Shown here piece after piece: positions 43,484-53,226 of a stretch of 64,000 bases of DNA (the first letter of the stretch is position 1; each line of letters begins with the position of its first letter). Source of the DNA: Chitinophagales bacterium (GTDB lineage Bacteria > Bacteroidota > Bacteroidia > Chitinophagales > CAIODY01); the NCBI GenBank assembly GCA_947452995.1, contig CANGEV010000005.1, positions 62,001-126,000 of the forward strand. The letters are read 5' to 3'. The notes below the pieces were generated by a model that did not search any database, was not told the DNA's origin, and saw only the letters and a list, made by a program, of their open reading frames with translations. A program made the translations under genes and the position numbers.

Positions 43484-43491
43484 CAAAATTA
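43484..43491 (-). promoter_or_regulatory. -7 promoter box of lpdA
   Basis: The minus strand reads TAATTTTG, a perfect match, ending 24 bases before the ATG at 43459. Confidence 0.5.
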
Positions 43492-43521
43492 ATGAAAAGC
43501 ATTGAATTTTTTGGGCTAATT

Positions 43522-43962
43522 CTACCCTTTTCTAGCATTTACAGCTTTTAAAAAAGCCGGTGGAACCTCAGCCTTTTTTCTAGCCTTATAATCAAAGCAA
43601 ACAATTCCGGTTTTGGCTTCAGCCACCAGCACTTCCACACCCTCTTTTAATTTGGTAACACGATAAAATACATCAAAGCCAAATGGTCCAAATTCATCTA
43701 CAGTAACCTTAAAACTTAAAGTCTCTCCTTGGAATGATTCTGCTCGGTAAACAACGGCTACATCAGCCATTATTACTGAAGTTCCGAATAAATCAAGTTC
43801 AGAACCACCAAAAGACTGAAAAAACTGTAATCGAACTTCGTGAAGTAGGGAAAGTAAGGCATCATTACCTAAATGCCCTCCATAGTTAATGTCTGTAATT
43901 CGAACATAAAGAGAAGTTTCATAAATGAAACTTTCAGGTAATTGTAATTTTATTCTAGCCAT
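43522..43962 (-). CDS. Acyl-CoA thioesterase, hotdog fold (4HBT)
   Basis: 146 residues from the ATG at 43962, one base after the PorP/SprF stop; a longer frame overlapping that gene is unlikely. The family pattern is YVRITDINYGGHLGNDALLSLLHEVRLQFF, with the catalytic Asp/His region typical of YbgC/4HBT enzymes, and a long central strand FKVTVDEFGPFGFDVFYRV. It would hydrolyse an acyl-CoA in the cytosol; the substrate is unknown. Its place after secretion-related genes seems incidental. Confidence 0.88.
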   Translation of the reverse strand: MARIKLQLPESFIYETSLYVRITDINYGGHLGNDALLSLLHEVRLQFFQSFGGSELDLFGTSVIMADVAVVYRAESFQGETLSFKVTVDEFGPFGFDVFYRVTKLKEGVEVLVAEAKTGIVCFDYKARKKAEVPPAFLKAVNARKG

Positions 43963-43963
43963 A

Positions 43964-44986
43964 TTAAAAGATTGGACAAGGAACAACCATTGGTCTGCGG
44001 AAAGACTTAGTTGGAATATTGCCTATATAAACTAAGGATAATTCTAAGCCACCACGTGCCATGGAGGCCGTTTTTAACGATGAAATATTGATATCGTAAT
44101 TTAACAATAACCGGACTTTATTCCACTCAAAACCTACAATTGGTGTAAATGCGTCTTTCAAACGATAGGATGCACCTACCCAAAAGAAATACCGATCATA
44201 CGCAAATTCTTCAGCAATATTATAACCATACAAACAGGAAACTAAAAATTCTTGGGCCTTTTTTTGACGTTGATAAAACGCGGCCGACCAAATTTCATGA
44301 CGCTGTTGAATTTTAAATCGAGTGTCAAGATATAATACTGGTCTTATGCCTACTTGGTTATCATTATTATAAAACGTTTCTGAAGGACGCGCCAAATGCT
44401 GTACTGAAAAGCCAATATGTGCGTTATGCCGATTTTTTATAACCTGCTGATAGTCCATACCAACTGCAGCATCAATGTAAGAAAAGGTAGATCTTCGAAA
44501 CGACTCCTTGTTGTTTATCTGTGTATTAAACGTAGTACCATCCCACTGGTTTCCCCAATACAATTTATTAAAATCTATACTTCGTTGGATATACCCAAAT
44601 TGCAAACCTGCTGACAATAGTTTTGTATGATCATAATCCAAATACTGATGAACGGCGCCAGAAAGAAATATTCGGGTAGAAGTTAAATTTCCGTCTCCTG
44701 CAACATCATTGAAAACTTGCAACCCTGTCGACCACTTACCTACAGAAAATATGTCTTCTCGTTTAAATGACCAATCACCATAAAAAGAAGCGGTTTGATA
44801 TGGAACAGGAATACTTGCCCATTGTCGTTTTGCATTAACACCTAATCGATAAGTACCATAGAATAAACCCGTATTAGCAGGATTAATGGTTAAAGGCGAC
44901 GCATAAAATTGCGAATAATGTATATCCTGTGCAAAGGCTTGAAAAAAGCCAAATACTAAAACGATATAGATTATCCAATTTCTCAT
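43964..44986 (-). CDS. PorP/SprF family outer-membrane protein, partner of the PKD/CHU_C protein
   Basis: 340 residues. Signal peptide ends FFQAFAQ (about residue 19), followed by the family opening DIHYSQFYASPLTINPANTGLF; the barrel ends with VRLLLNYDINISSLKTASMARGGLELSL. Its ATG overlaps the stop of the 1442-residue CHU_C protein (ATGA, 4 bases), so the two are translationally coupled. PorP/SprF proteins are needed for secretion or surface attachment of their type B cargo, so this is most likely the dedicated outer-membrane partner of that protein. Confidence 0.93.
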   Translation of the reverse strand: MRNWIIYIVLVFGFFQAFAQDIHYSQFYASPLTINPANTGLFYGTYRLGVNAKRQWASIPVPYQTASFYGDWSFKREDIFSVGKWSTGLQVFNDVAGDGNLTSTRIFLSGAVHQYLDYDHTKLLSAGLQFGYIQRSIDFNKLYWGNQWDGTTFNTQINNKESFRRSTFSYIDAAVGMDYQQVIKNRHNAHIGFSVQHLARPSETFYNNDNQVGIRPVLYLDTRFKIQQRHEIWSAAFYQRQKKAQEFLVSCLYGYNIAEEFAYDRYFFWVGASYRLKDAFTPIVGFEWNKVRLLLNYDINISSLKTASMARGGLELSLVYIGNIPTKSFRRPMVVPCPIF

Positions 44987-47900
44987 CGAACTAAGGTTAC
45001 ATTCCCTTTCAATGTTTTACTAGTTCCTGTTAGGAATGTAGCAGTGGCAATCCATGCATAAGCATCCATCTCTTGAGGAAGCCCTTTGAAGGTTCCATCC
45101 CATCCCCTATTTCGATCATTTGTTTCAAATACTAGCTGTCCCCAACGATTATATACCTTAAAATTTAAGGTTTCAATACCTAGTCCATAAACAAATAGGA
45201 AATCATTTACGCCATCGCCATCGGGTGAAAATGCATTAGGAACACCGATACTTGGAATAACGTCCACATATACTTGTCGACATAAAGAATCAGAACAACC
45301 ATCCTTTGTAGAGGCAATTAAACAAATGGTATGGTAACCTAACTTATGAAAGGCCGCAGAGGCATCTTGTGCTGTGGAATAGAGCACCCCGTCTACATAC
45401 CAAATATAACGATCTGCGTAAAGACTGCTATTGGGAAATTGAAATAATGAATCGGGTTTCCATGTAAATGGAATAGTTGTGAAGGAAGCAATAGGCTGCT
45501 GAAATACGTGCAACCACTGAGTGGCAGTATCTCTTGTTTTACAGAGGTTTAAATTTTCAGCCACTAAGCTTACCAAATAATTCCCAGGTAAAAAATAAGT
45601 ATGACTTGGCTGAAACAAATTACTTGTAGTAGCATCGCCTAAATCCCAATTATAAATGGTGGCATTTTGACTCAAATTGGTGAGCGTTAGATTCAAATTA
45701 CCGCATTGCAATGTATCTGAAGGAACAAAGGAGGCTATTACTTCTGTAAAGTAAGGATCAATTAGTATTGAAGTTGTATCATGCTTATTACAAGTGCTAG
45801 AATCAGAGGCTATCAATTGAATAACATAGTGTGCTGTATCATTGTAAAGATGTGAAGGAGGATTGGAAAGGCTTGAAAACGTACCATCACCAAAGCTCCA
45901 TAAATAATTGGTCGAATGCCAACTAGTATTATTAACATTCACATTCAAAGGATAACATCCTGTAATTGGATTCGCTGAAAAGGCAGCTATTACCGCATTT
46001 GTGTCAACAACAACATTGAAATGAATTGTGTCGTATTTATTACAAGTGAACGTATCAATAGCGACGAGTGTCACTTGGTAAGTATTTGGAGTATTATATA
46101 TATGAGATGGACTTGTTAAATTGCTTGTATTTAAGCCACCAGAACTAGGATCGCCAAAATTCCACCTATAGCTACTTGCATTTGCACTTGTATTTTGAAA
46201 GCTAGCATTGTAAGGAACACATCCGATTGAACTAAGGGCTTGCGCCTGAGCTTGCACTTGCGTACTACTTACTGTTATTACGACGTTAAAGGTATCCGTT
46301 GTGATGCATAAATTAGGATTGAAGGCAAATAACTGAACGGTGAATACTCCTACACTATTAAACGTATGTGTTGGATTTGGGGTATTTAATAGTATAGGAC
46401 TTCCATCGCCAAAATTCCAGTAATAAGAAGTTGCATTGGGAAGATAATTAGTAAAATGAACATTGAGCGGCGGACAACCATGGTTCGTATTTACGGTAAA
46501 ACTATCCTTGACCGTAAGCATAGCTACATGAATTGGCAAAAAGGCTGTATCCTTTTTGTTACAGGTCAAAGGATTGCTCACTATCAACATTACATTATAA
46601 TAACCTGTATTCGAATATGCATGTGTTGGATTGGCTGAAGTTGAACTTGTGTTATCACCAAAATACCATTGATACGTTTGACCAAAAGTGGCGTTAGCAG
46701 TAAAGCTTACAACTTGATTCGGACATACTAGTGTATCACTCACTCCAATTGAAGAATGTATTGTATCATTGGTTACGATGACATGTAAGTATACTGTATC
46801 TGTTATATTACAAAAATTAGAATCAATGATAACCGACATTATTTGATATGTTCCTGGATTATTAAACGTATGTACAGGATTTTGAAATACACTATAATTT
46901 AAAGCGCCTGAGCTAGGATCTCCGAAGTCCCAAGAATAATGTTGTGCAGCCGTAGTTTGTTGAAATTGAACGGTGAAAGGACCACAACCAAACGTATCAG
47001 GAACGGCATTCGCATTAGCGGATAAATAAGGAAATGGGATATGAATTTTATAGGCAGCCAGATTGCAATTATTACTACTATTGGTAGAAGAATACGCACC
47101 ACTTGTAGCTTGCAAGTAGGAATCATTATAAATACAACCCGCACAAATTGCTCCGTAAATATATCCGTTCTTATCAAACCTGGAAGTACCTCCATCCACA
47201 TGTTCTAAGCTTCCATTACCTCCATAATAAGAACCAAAGGTCAAGCTTGAAAAATTACGATTCAACACTGCTAAATAAAAATCGCTTTGAGTAGCTTGAT
47301 CGGTTGTACTTTGAAGTGCATTCGGAGTTAAAGGCATAGCGGCTAATGATCCGGGCCCCATTCCTAGAAAATAGCCTCCCCATCCTGCTAGATAAACATT
47401 ATCACAAATATCGACAGTAAAGGCCGTTGGTGATAAATTCGGCAACCCATTTCCATTTCCAACTACAGTAGATTTTAATATACTCGTTAAATTTGAATTC
47501 AATTTAGCTATAAATTGACCACTATTGGGATTAGAATATACACCTGCGCTTACCGGGAAGGAGCTTCCTGTTGTTTGTCCCATTATGTAAGGGACTTGAT
47601 TTTTATCCAACTTAACAAAATAGGATTGGTCGTATAAAGTAGTACCGATATAGGTAGACGCTAACAAAGCAGAGCCAGTACTATTCATGTGTAAAAGGAA
47701 TCCATCAATGGCGCCTAAGTAATTAGGATGAATAACGCCGACTGTAGTTGGGAAATTCGCACTTTCCGTTCCTCCAGTTACAAAGATTGAATTATTAGAT
47801 TGATCGATATCTAATGAATAACAAGCATCATTTGCGGAACCGCCTATATACGTACTAAATAGCAAAGCACTCAGATTCCAATTTAGTTTCAACAAAACAC

Positions 47901-49311
47901 CATCCTCTAATCCTCCACCAAAGGATGATTGGAAACAAGCAGGTGTAGTTGGAAAATCGGAGCTATAGGTACATGAAGCGATATAAATGGTTCCATCAGA
48001 TGCAAGGTTTACTTCACCGCGCGCGTCGTCTCCATAATTTCGTTTCAAGGAACCTAGTACATTTTCGTTATCACTATAATTAACGCCATCATTTAAACTC
48101 CCTCCTACATAGGTCGAACCAATTAATCCAGATCCTACTGCATTAAATTTGGTAATAACCATATCTGCGTTTCCTCCATGTGTATTATCATAACACCCTA
48201 CTGTGGTTGGATAATCACTTGAATAACTTCTACCAAAAACAATGAGTTCATTATTATTTGTAACAATTAGTGAATTTGGATAGTCATTATTACTTCCTCC
48301 GAGAAAACTAGAATAGATAAGTCCTGTACCAAATGCATTAAACTTAGAAATACTTATATCTCCGTAATAAGGATTCCAAGTTGCAGCATTCGTACCCGTT
48401 CCACCACCATACAGCGTTTGGAAGGCTCCAATAGTTGTTGGGTATCCGTTGCCCACTACAATTCCTGCCGCGTATAAATTTCCATTATTATCATAGGTTG
48501 CGGAGGTCCCCCAATTGTCATCTGTACTACCTGTATATGTACAAAAAATCAATGTTGGATCAATAATCAAAACTTCATTATGATTGTACTTTCCTATTGA
48601 AAAACCTAAAGACCCATCTTGATTTAATTGATAAGCGACTTTAACTTGCTTAAGCTTACCTTTTGCATTCCTTTGAAATGCGTAAGGAGCAAGCTGTTTA
48701 ACTGTTCCTAAGGAAGTAATAATCTCTAACTCGCCTTTTGAATTTACCGTCAAACCTTGATTACCTAAAAATTTGAATGAAATTAAGGAAGGATTCGCAT
48801 GCGGTTGTATATAATAATCATGCTGTAAATCCTGCCCTTTACTATGGACTACAATATCGATACCAGGATAAATAGATTCATACTTTAACTGCTTATAAAC
48901 ACCTACATTCGTTGCCCAAGTGGTAGAATCTTTGCCGGTAAAATAGTTGTAATAAAAAGATTCTTTATGATTGGCTTGCAAAGTACAATTTCGGGACATG
49001 TTTAGGAACTGCAATTTTAGCACATGCCCTTTTATAGTGTCCCCTAATTGAAAGTCATTATGAGGATGCAAATGTTTTGAATCAGCATCGATTTCAAGTA
49101 TTTTCCACCCATCATTTTCAAAATAAATTTGATGCCCGGTTCTACCAGCTTTAAAAATAACCTGCTTGTTCCATTGCCCTTTATTTTCAACAAAATTTAA
49201 TCCATTTTCACCTATATTTATACTTTGAGAATAGGCAAAAGAAAATAATAACCCTGACAAACAGGACAGAAATATTAAAATAAAGCGATATTTAAAATTC
49301 AACCAAAACAC
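44983..49311 (-). CDS. Large T9SS-secreted surface protein: SBBP-type propeller, PKD repeats, CHU_C sorting domain
   Basis: 1442 residues. Signal peptide 1-29 (ends FAYSQS). A DUF7948-like N-terminal domain with ENKGQW at about 41-46; then about 255-760 a series of SBBP-like propeller repeats (STYVGGSLNDG, STYIGGSANDA, YYGGNGSLEH); about 785-1340 six recognisable PKD repeats with W-x-F/L-G-D and a degenerate seventh (WYVDGV); finally about 1355-1442 the type B sorting domain with SPDGDGVNDFLFVYG and FKVYNRWGQLVFE. It should be exported by Sec, then the T9SS, and held on the surface with the adjacent PorP/SprF protein. A role as adhesin or matrix protein is inferred. Confidence 0.93.
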   Translation of the reverse strand: MFWLNFKYRFILIFLSCLSGLLFSFAYSQSINIGENGLNFVENKGQWNKQVIFKAGRTGHQIYFENDGWKILEIDADSKHLHPHNDFQLGDTIKGHVLKLQFLNMSRNCTLQANHKESFYYNYFTGKDSTTWATNVGVYKQLKYESIYPGIDIVVHSKGQDLQHDYYIQPHANPSLISFKFLGNQGLTVNSKGELEIITSLGTVKQLAPYAFQRNAKGKLKQVKVAYQLNQDGSLGFSIGKYNHNEVLIIDPTLIFCTYTGSTDDNWGTSATYDNNGNLYAAGIVVGNGYPTTIGAFQTLYGGGTGTNAATWNPYYGDISISKFNAFGTGLIYSSFLGGSNNDYPNSLIVTNNNELIVFGRSYSSDYPTTVGCYDNTHGGNADMVITKFNAVGSGLIGSTYVGGSLNDGVNYSDNENVLGSLKRNYGDDARGEVNLASDGTIYIASCTYSSDFPTTPACFQSSFGGGLEDGVLLKLNWNLSALLFSTYIGGSANDACYSLDIDQSNNSIFVTGGTESANFPTTVGVIHPNYLGAIDGFLLHMNSTGSALLASTYIGTTLYDQSYFVKLDKNQVPYIMGQTTGSSFPVSAGVYSNPNSGQFIAKLNSNLTSILKSTVVGNGNGLPNLSPTAFTVDICDNVYLAGWGGYFLGMGPGSLAAMPLTPNALQSTTDQATQSDFYLAVLNRNFSSLTFGSYYGGNGSLEHVDGGTSRFDKNGYIYGAICAGCIYNDSYLQATSGAYSSTNSSNNCNLAAYKIHIPFPYLSANANAVPDTFGCGPFTVQFQQTTAAQHYSWDFGDPSSGALNYSVFQNPVHTFNNPGTYQIMSVIIDSNFCNITDTVYLHVIVTNDTIHSSIGVSDTLVCPNQVVSFTANATFGQTYQWYFGDNTSSTSANPTHAYSNTGYYNVMLIVSNPLTCNKKDTAFLPIHVAMLTVKDSFTVNTNHGCPPLNVHFTNYLPNATSYYWNFGDGSPILLNTPNPTHTFNSVGVFTVQLFAFNPNLCITTDTFNVVITVSSTQVQAQAQALSSIGCVPYNASFQNTSANASSYRWNFGDPSSGGLNTSNLTSPSHIYNTPNTYQVTLVAIDTFTCNKYDTIHFNVVVDTNAVIAAFSANPITGCYPLNVNVNNTSWHSTNYLWSFGDGTFSSLSNPPSHLYNDTAHYVIQLIASDSSTCNKHDTTSILIDPYFTEVIASFVPSDTLQCGNLNLTLTNLSQNATIYNWDLGDATTSNLFQPSHTYFLPGNYLVSLVAENLNLCKTRDTATQWLHVFQQPIASFTTIPFTWKPDSLFQFPNSSLYADRYIWYVDGVLYSTAQDASAAFHKLGYHTICLIASTKDGCSDSLCRQVYVDVIPSIGVPNAFSPDGDGVNDFLFVYGLGIETLNFKVYNRWGQLVFETNDRNRGWDGTFKGLPQEMDAYAWIATATFLTGTSKTLKGNVTLVR

Positions 49312-49356
49312 TTACGTTAAAAATAACGAAATCACGGCTGTTTTGCAAGGAATCTT

Positions 49357-50061
49357 TTAAGACTTTACAAGTCCATATTTTTGAACTGCAAAGTGTTCGA
49401 TATGTCTTACTGCTTCAGCTACATCATCGGTATATAATATAAGTTTCAGGTCTTCCGGAGAAATGGCTCCTTCTTCCTTCATTCTTAAAATATGTGACAT
49501 CAATGGCGCATGGTATTCTTTCCCAAAAAGTACAACAGGAAAAGGTTCAATTTTATCCGTTTGAATCAAGGTTAAAGCTTCAAATAATTCGTCTAATGTT
49601 CCAAAACCTCCTGGAAGCACAATAAATGCATACGAATATTTAACTAACAAGGTTTTTCTAACGAAAAAATATTTAATGTCGACCGTCTTATCCAAATAAG
49701 GATTCGGGCTCTGCTCAAATTTCAACTCAATATTACAACCTACGCTTTTTCCCCCAGCCTGTTTAGCACCTCTATTAGCAGCTTCCATAATCCCTGGTCC
49801 ACCGCCAGTCATAACAGTAAAGCCTAAATGTGCCATAGCAGCACCTAGTTCTTCTGCCTTTTTACAAAAGGGATGATCTTGCGGAAATCGTGCCGAACCA
49901 AATATTGTCACTGAAGGTCCTGTAAAATGCAATACTCGAAATCCTTTAATGAATTCTACCACTACACGCAGCGTAAATAAAAACTCCTTTAAACGTGATT
50001 GTGGTCCGCCTAAGAAACTTCTTTCGGAGTTTATTTTAAGCCTTGGCAATGGTTTATGCAT
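49357..50061 (-). CDS. LOG family protein (TIGR00730 Rossmann fold)
   Basis: 234 residues. Motifs of LOG/lysine decarboxylase-like proteins: VTIFGSARFPQDHP, VMTGGGPGIMEAANRGA, and the PGGxGTxxE motif VLPGGFGTLDELFEAL. Members are nucleoside 5'-monophosphate phosphoribohydrolases (cytokinin-activating type in plants) acting on AMP-like substrates; the bacterial role is not settled. The N-terminus has about 60 extra residues before the Rossmann core, as in longer TIGR00730 members. Start overlaps the ureohydrolase stop by 8 bases, so it belongs to the same operon. Confidence 0.9.
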   Translation of the reverse strand: MHKPLPRLKINSERSFLGGPQSRLKEFLFTLRVVVEFIKGFRVLHFTGPSVTIFGSARFPQDHPFCKKAEELGAAMAHLGFTVMTGGGPGIMEAANRGAKQAGGKSVGCNIELKFEQSPNPYLDKTVDIKYFFVRKTLLVKYSYAFIVLPGGFGTLDELFEALTLIQTDKIEPFPVVLFGKEYHAPLMSHILRMKEEGAISPEDLKLILYTDDVAEAVRHIEHFAVQKYGLVKS

Positions 50062-51094
50062 TTGATTTTAAAATTATGTGACACATCTTGAATAGTAATC
50101 GCGCTCCTACATTCGCATCCCATTCGTCTTTACCTGGAGCAACCTCATTCAAATCAAATCCAATAATTTTCTTCTTTGCTTTAATTAAAGATTCCATTAA
50201 ATAAATTGCCTGTTCATATTCCAAACCACCAGGTACAGGCGTTCCTGTATTCGGACACATTTTAGGATCTAGTCCATCAATATCGAAACTAATAAAAACT
50301 TTAGCAGGCAATTTTTTAATAATAGCATCAACCAAGCTCTTCCATGTCTTTCCTTGAATTTGGGCACGTTTCAAATCACGATCAAAAAAGGTAGAGATAC
50401 GTTTATCACTATTAATCACATTCATTTCTTCTTCACAATAATCACGAATCCCCACTTGTACTAATGCCTTCACACCTTTCAATTGTAAGGCATTGTACAT
50501 AATAGATGCATGTGAATAGGTAAACCCTTCATAGGCATTTCTTAAATCACAATGTGCGTCGATTTGTAAAATTCCAAATTCCTCTCCCATTGCAGATAAT
50601 GCGGCAAAATACCCCATAGGTGTACTATGATCGCCACCAAGCATTCCAACTAAATGACCTTTATTCAAAAGCGCACGAATATCTGAGCGAACTTGGTTAT
50701 TCATCCAAACACAAGCTTCATTAACTTCTGAAAGAATAATTTTATTTGTTTTTCCTGCAGTTAAACCATCTAAATACTTCTCAACTCTAGGTCGCATTTT
50801 TTTTGACAAAGAACTAACAGACTTATTAGGCTTTAACATCGCAATACCCTGTTTCCAAGCATTTGGAGCAATCGGATCATATAAATCAACCTGTTTCGAT
50901 GCTTCTAATACCGCGGCAGGGCCTTTGGCTGTACCACTTTGGTAGGAAACGGTCGCTTCCCATTCAACCGGATATAAAACAAGTCTTGATTGATCTGGAG
51001 AAAATGGAAGTCCAAAAACACCTGCAGAATCGGACGCAGGATCATTGGGATTGAAATTTTTCAAAACTTCATCCAAATTTTTAACCTTGGCCAT
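50054..51094 (-). CDS. Ureohydrolase (agmatinase/formimidoylglutamase family)
   Basis: 346 residues. The manganese-binding motifs of the arginase fold are complete: GGDHSTPMG, DAHCDLR, and SFDIDGLDPKMCPNTGTPVPGG. The N-terminal 60 residues are an extension typical of the long Bacteroidota branch. The fold cleaves a guanidino or formimino group; agmatinase is the most common annotation for this branch, with formimidoylglutamase and guanidinobutyrase as alternatives. It follows nusB by 10 bases and overlaps the LOG gene by 8. Confidence 0.88.
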   Translation of the reverse strand: MAKVKNLDEVLKNFNPNDPASDSAGVFGLPFSPDQSRLVLYPVEWEATVSYQSGTAKGPAAVLEASKQVDLYDPIAPNAWKQGIAMLKPNKSVSSLSKKMRPRVEKYLDGLTAGKTNKIILSEVNEACVWMNNQVRSDIRALLNKGHLVGMLGGDHSTPMGYFAALSAMGEEFGILQIDAHCDLRNAYEGFTYSHASIMYNALQLKGVKALVQVGIRDYCEEEMNVINSDKRISTFFDRDLKRAQIQGKTWKSLVDAIIKKLPAKVFISFDIDGLDPKMCPNTGTPVPGGLEYEQAIYLMESLIKAKKKIIGFDLNEVAPGKDEWDANVGARLLFKMCHIILKSNA

Positions 51095-51104
51095 ATATTA
51101 TAAT

Positions 51105-52034
51105 TTAATCGTTTACTAAACCTCGGCCTTGTTTACGAATTTCGTTATTGGCCAAAAGTTCATTTTTAATTTTATCAATTACGCCATTCACAAAATCCTT
51201 ACTCTTTGGCGTACTATAAAGCTTTGAAATATCAATATACTCATTAATTGACACCTTAACAGGAATGATAGGGAAATACAACAACTCCGAAAGGCACATC
51301 TTCATTACTATCATATCTATTTGTGCAATACGATCGGCATCCCATCCTTTCAACTTCGGTATAATCATTTCGTTATAGGCATTATCATTATCACGTGTGA
51401 TATCAAATAAACGACGCGCGAAATCATCTGCCTCTTTGAATTCCTTCTCATCCAAAGTATACGACTTACTCTCTAATACCTCTTCCATACGACGCATAAT
51501 GAAAGTATGCTCATCTGCCCATGTTGGAAAATGCTCATCGGTAAGTGTAGATACATCTTCGTTATTGTATAAATGATCTGTATAAACATGCATTAATATA
51601 GCCGTATGATCTTTCTCTGTTGGAGAAGTCAAGGCATTATAAGCAACATACTTTTCGTCGCCACACATATTCATATAGACACGACGAATCAAATCATCAT
51701 CACATAATAAGTGAGGCTTGTTTTTCTCTACATATTTAATGTAAAGTGGCGACTCCAAAACAGACTGCAATACTTCATTATCATAAATACGCGAACTTAC
51801 GTTCAAACGTTTATTGGATTGTAACAATTTCGAATCCTGTATTTGCATATCCTCGTGTGCATATGCAGCAACGCGAACCAGCAAATACAAATTATACAAG
51901 AGTAATGTATCTGTATTTTCAATCGACTTATGCAAACCTTTAATTTGCACTTGAATTTCGGTATCAGGACTTTGAAGACAAGCATACAAAGCCTGCATTA
52001 CCTTAATTCGTATATTTCTTCTGCTATAATTCAT
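51105..52034 (-). CDS. nusB: Transcription antitermination factor NusB (long form)
   Basis: 309 residues, twice the length of E. coli NusB, as usual in Bacteroidota. It begins NYSRRNIRIKVMQALYA; the middle is a family-specific insertion; the C-terminal NusB fold has IAQIDMIVMKMCLSELLYFP and PVKVSINEYIDISKLYSTPKSKDFVNGVIDKI. NusB binds boxA RNA with NusE in rRNA antitermination. It follows the amino acid dehydrogenase gene by 23 bases, a conserved neighbour in this phylum. Confidence 0.94.
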   Translation of the reverse strand: MNYSRRNIRIKVMQALYACLQSPDTEIQVQIKGLHKSIENTDTLLLYNLYLLVRVAAYAHEDMQIQDSKLLQSNKRLNVSSRIYDNEVLQSVLESPLYIKYVEKNKPHLLCDDDLIRRVYMNMCGDEKYVAYNALTSPTEKDHTAILMHVYTDHLYNNEDVSTLTDEHFPTWADEHTFIMRRMEEVLESKSYTLDEKEFKEADDFARRLFDITRDNDNAYNEMIIPKLKGWDADRIAQIDMIVMKMCLSELLYFPIIPVKVSINEYIDISKLYSTPKSKDFVNGVIDKIKNELLANNEIRKQGRGLVND

Positions 52035-52057
52035 TTCCTAATTTTCTTCCGCTTGAA

Positions 52058-53155
52058 TTATAATGAAGACTTTAATTTTGCTAATTGTTGAATACGTTGT
52101 TCTGCAATCAAAATCGCAGCTGCTTGGTTAGTGATATTTTCAGCATCAGCTTTTGCGAAGATATCCAAGGTACGCTTATAAACCTGCTCAGCTTTACCCA
52201 TAGCACGTTCACGATTATATCCTTCACGCTCTGTAGCAACATTGATCAAGCCACCAGCATTGATTAAGAAATCTGGAGCATAAACAATACCCATTTCTTT
52301 AACCTGTTGACCATGAATTTTTTCATCTTCTAACTGATTGTTTGCACAACCCGCAATGATACTGCAACTTAAACGTTTCAAGGTTGCATCATTAACTGTT
52401 GCCCCCATTGCGCAAGGAGAATAGATATCCATTTTCAAATCATAAATTGCGTCAGCATCCACAACTTTCACACCATGTTCTTTCACTACTGAAGCAACTT
52501 TATCACTATTGATATCACAAACGTGAACAATAGCACCATCTTTTACCAAATGTCCGATTAAGTATTGCGCAACGTGGCCCGCACCTTGCACTGCCACCAC
52601 TTTACCTGCCAATGAATCATTGCCAAATACTTTCTTCGCAGAGGCTTTCATTCCTAGATATGTAGTGAACGCAGTAACAGGAGAAGGATCTCCACTACCA
52701 CCCATATATTCAGGAACACCTGTTACATGCTTTGTTTCCATAGCGATGTATTCCATATCTTCCTTGGCAGTTCCTACGTCTTCGGCAGTAATATAACGGC
52801 CAGCAAGACCATTCACAAACTTACCATAACGGCGCCATAAAGCTTCAGATTTGTCAGTATAAGAGTTCCCAATGATAACCGCTTTACCACCACCTAAATT
52901 CAAACCAGAAATGGCAGCTTTATAGGTCATACCACGAGACAAACGCAATACATCACGTAATGCTTCTGCATCGTTTGCATAATTCCAAAAACGAGTACCG
53001 CCTAATGCCGGACCGCAAGTAGTATTATGGATAGCAATAATAGATTTCAAACCCGATACTGGGTCGTTACAAAACACCACTTGTTCGTGATCGTTTGCGC
53101 CAATTTGCTCAAAAATGTTCAAGGAATTAGCGGCTTGATTCATGGTAGTAGACAT
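52058..53155 (-). CDS. Glu/Leu/Phe/Val dehydrogenase, leucine/valine type
   Basis: 365 residues, the length of leucine dehydrogenase. Substrate-domain motifs: GPALGGTRFWNYA, the catalytic lysines Lys79 (MTYKAAISG) and Lys91 (GGGKAVI), then GRYITAEDVGT. The NAD domain has VAVQGAGHVAQYLI. It deaminates branched-chain amino acids oxidatively to the 2-oxo acids in the cytosol. A perfect -7 box lies 23 bases upstream, so it heads the operon with nusB, the ureohydrolase and the LOG gene. Confidence 0.93.
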   Translation of the reverse strand: MSTTMNQAANSLNIFEQIGANDHEQVVFCNDPVSGLKSIIAIHNTTCGPALGGTRFWNYANDAEALRDVLRLSRGMTYKAAISGLNLGGGKAVIIGNSYTDKSEALWRRYGKFVNGLAGRYITAEDVGTAKEDMEYIAMETKHVTGVPEYMGGSGDPSPVTAFTTYLGMKASAKKVFGNDSLAGKVVAVQGAGHVAQYLIGHLVKDGAIVHVCDINSDKVASVVKEHGVKVVDADAIYDLKMDIYSPCAMGATVNDATLKRLSCSIIAGCANNQLEDEKIHGQQVKEMGIVYAPDFLINAGGLINVATEREGYNRERAMGKAEQVYKRTLDIFAKADAENITNQAAAILIAEQRIQQLAKLKSSL

Positions 53156-53178
53156 AAAATTTTTCTAAAAACAGATTG

Positions 53179-53186
53179 CAAAAGTA
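53179..53186 (-). promoter_or_regulatory. -7 promoter box of the dehydrogenase-nusB operon
   Basis: The minus strand reads TACTTTTG, a perfect match, ending 23 bases before the ATG at 53155. Confidence 0.5.
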
Positions 53187-53226
53187 CGCTTTTAATAGCA
53201 ATTCAGGAAATAATCCTCAAGCTACT

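Noticed and set aside
44983-49311. PKD and propeller repeats as a DNA tandem repeat or recombination hotspot
   Set aside because: The repeats are similar only as protein; the DNA copies have diverged and show no long identical blocks by eye.
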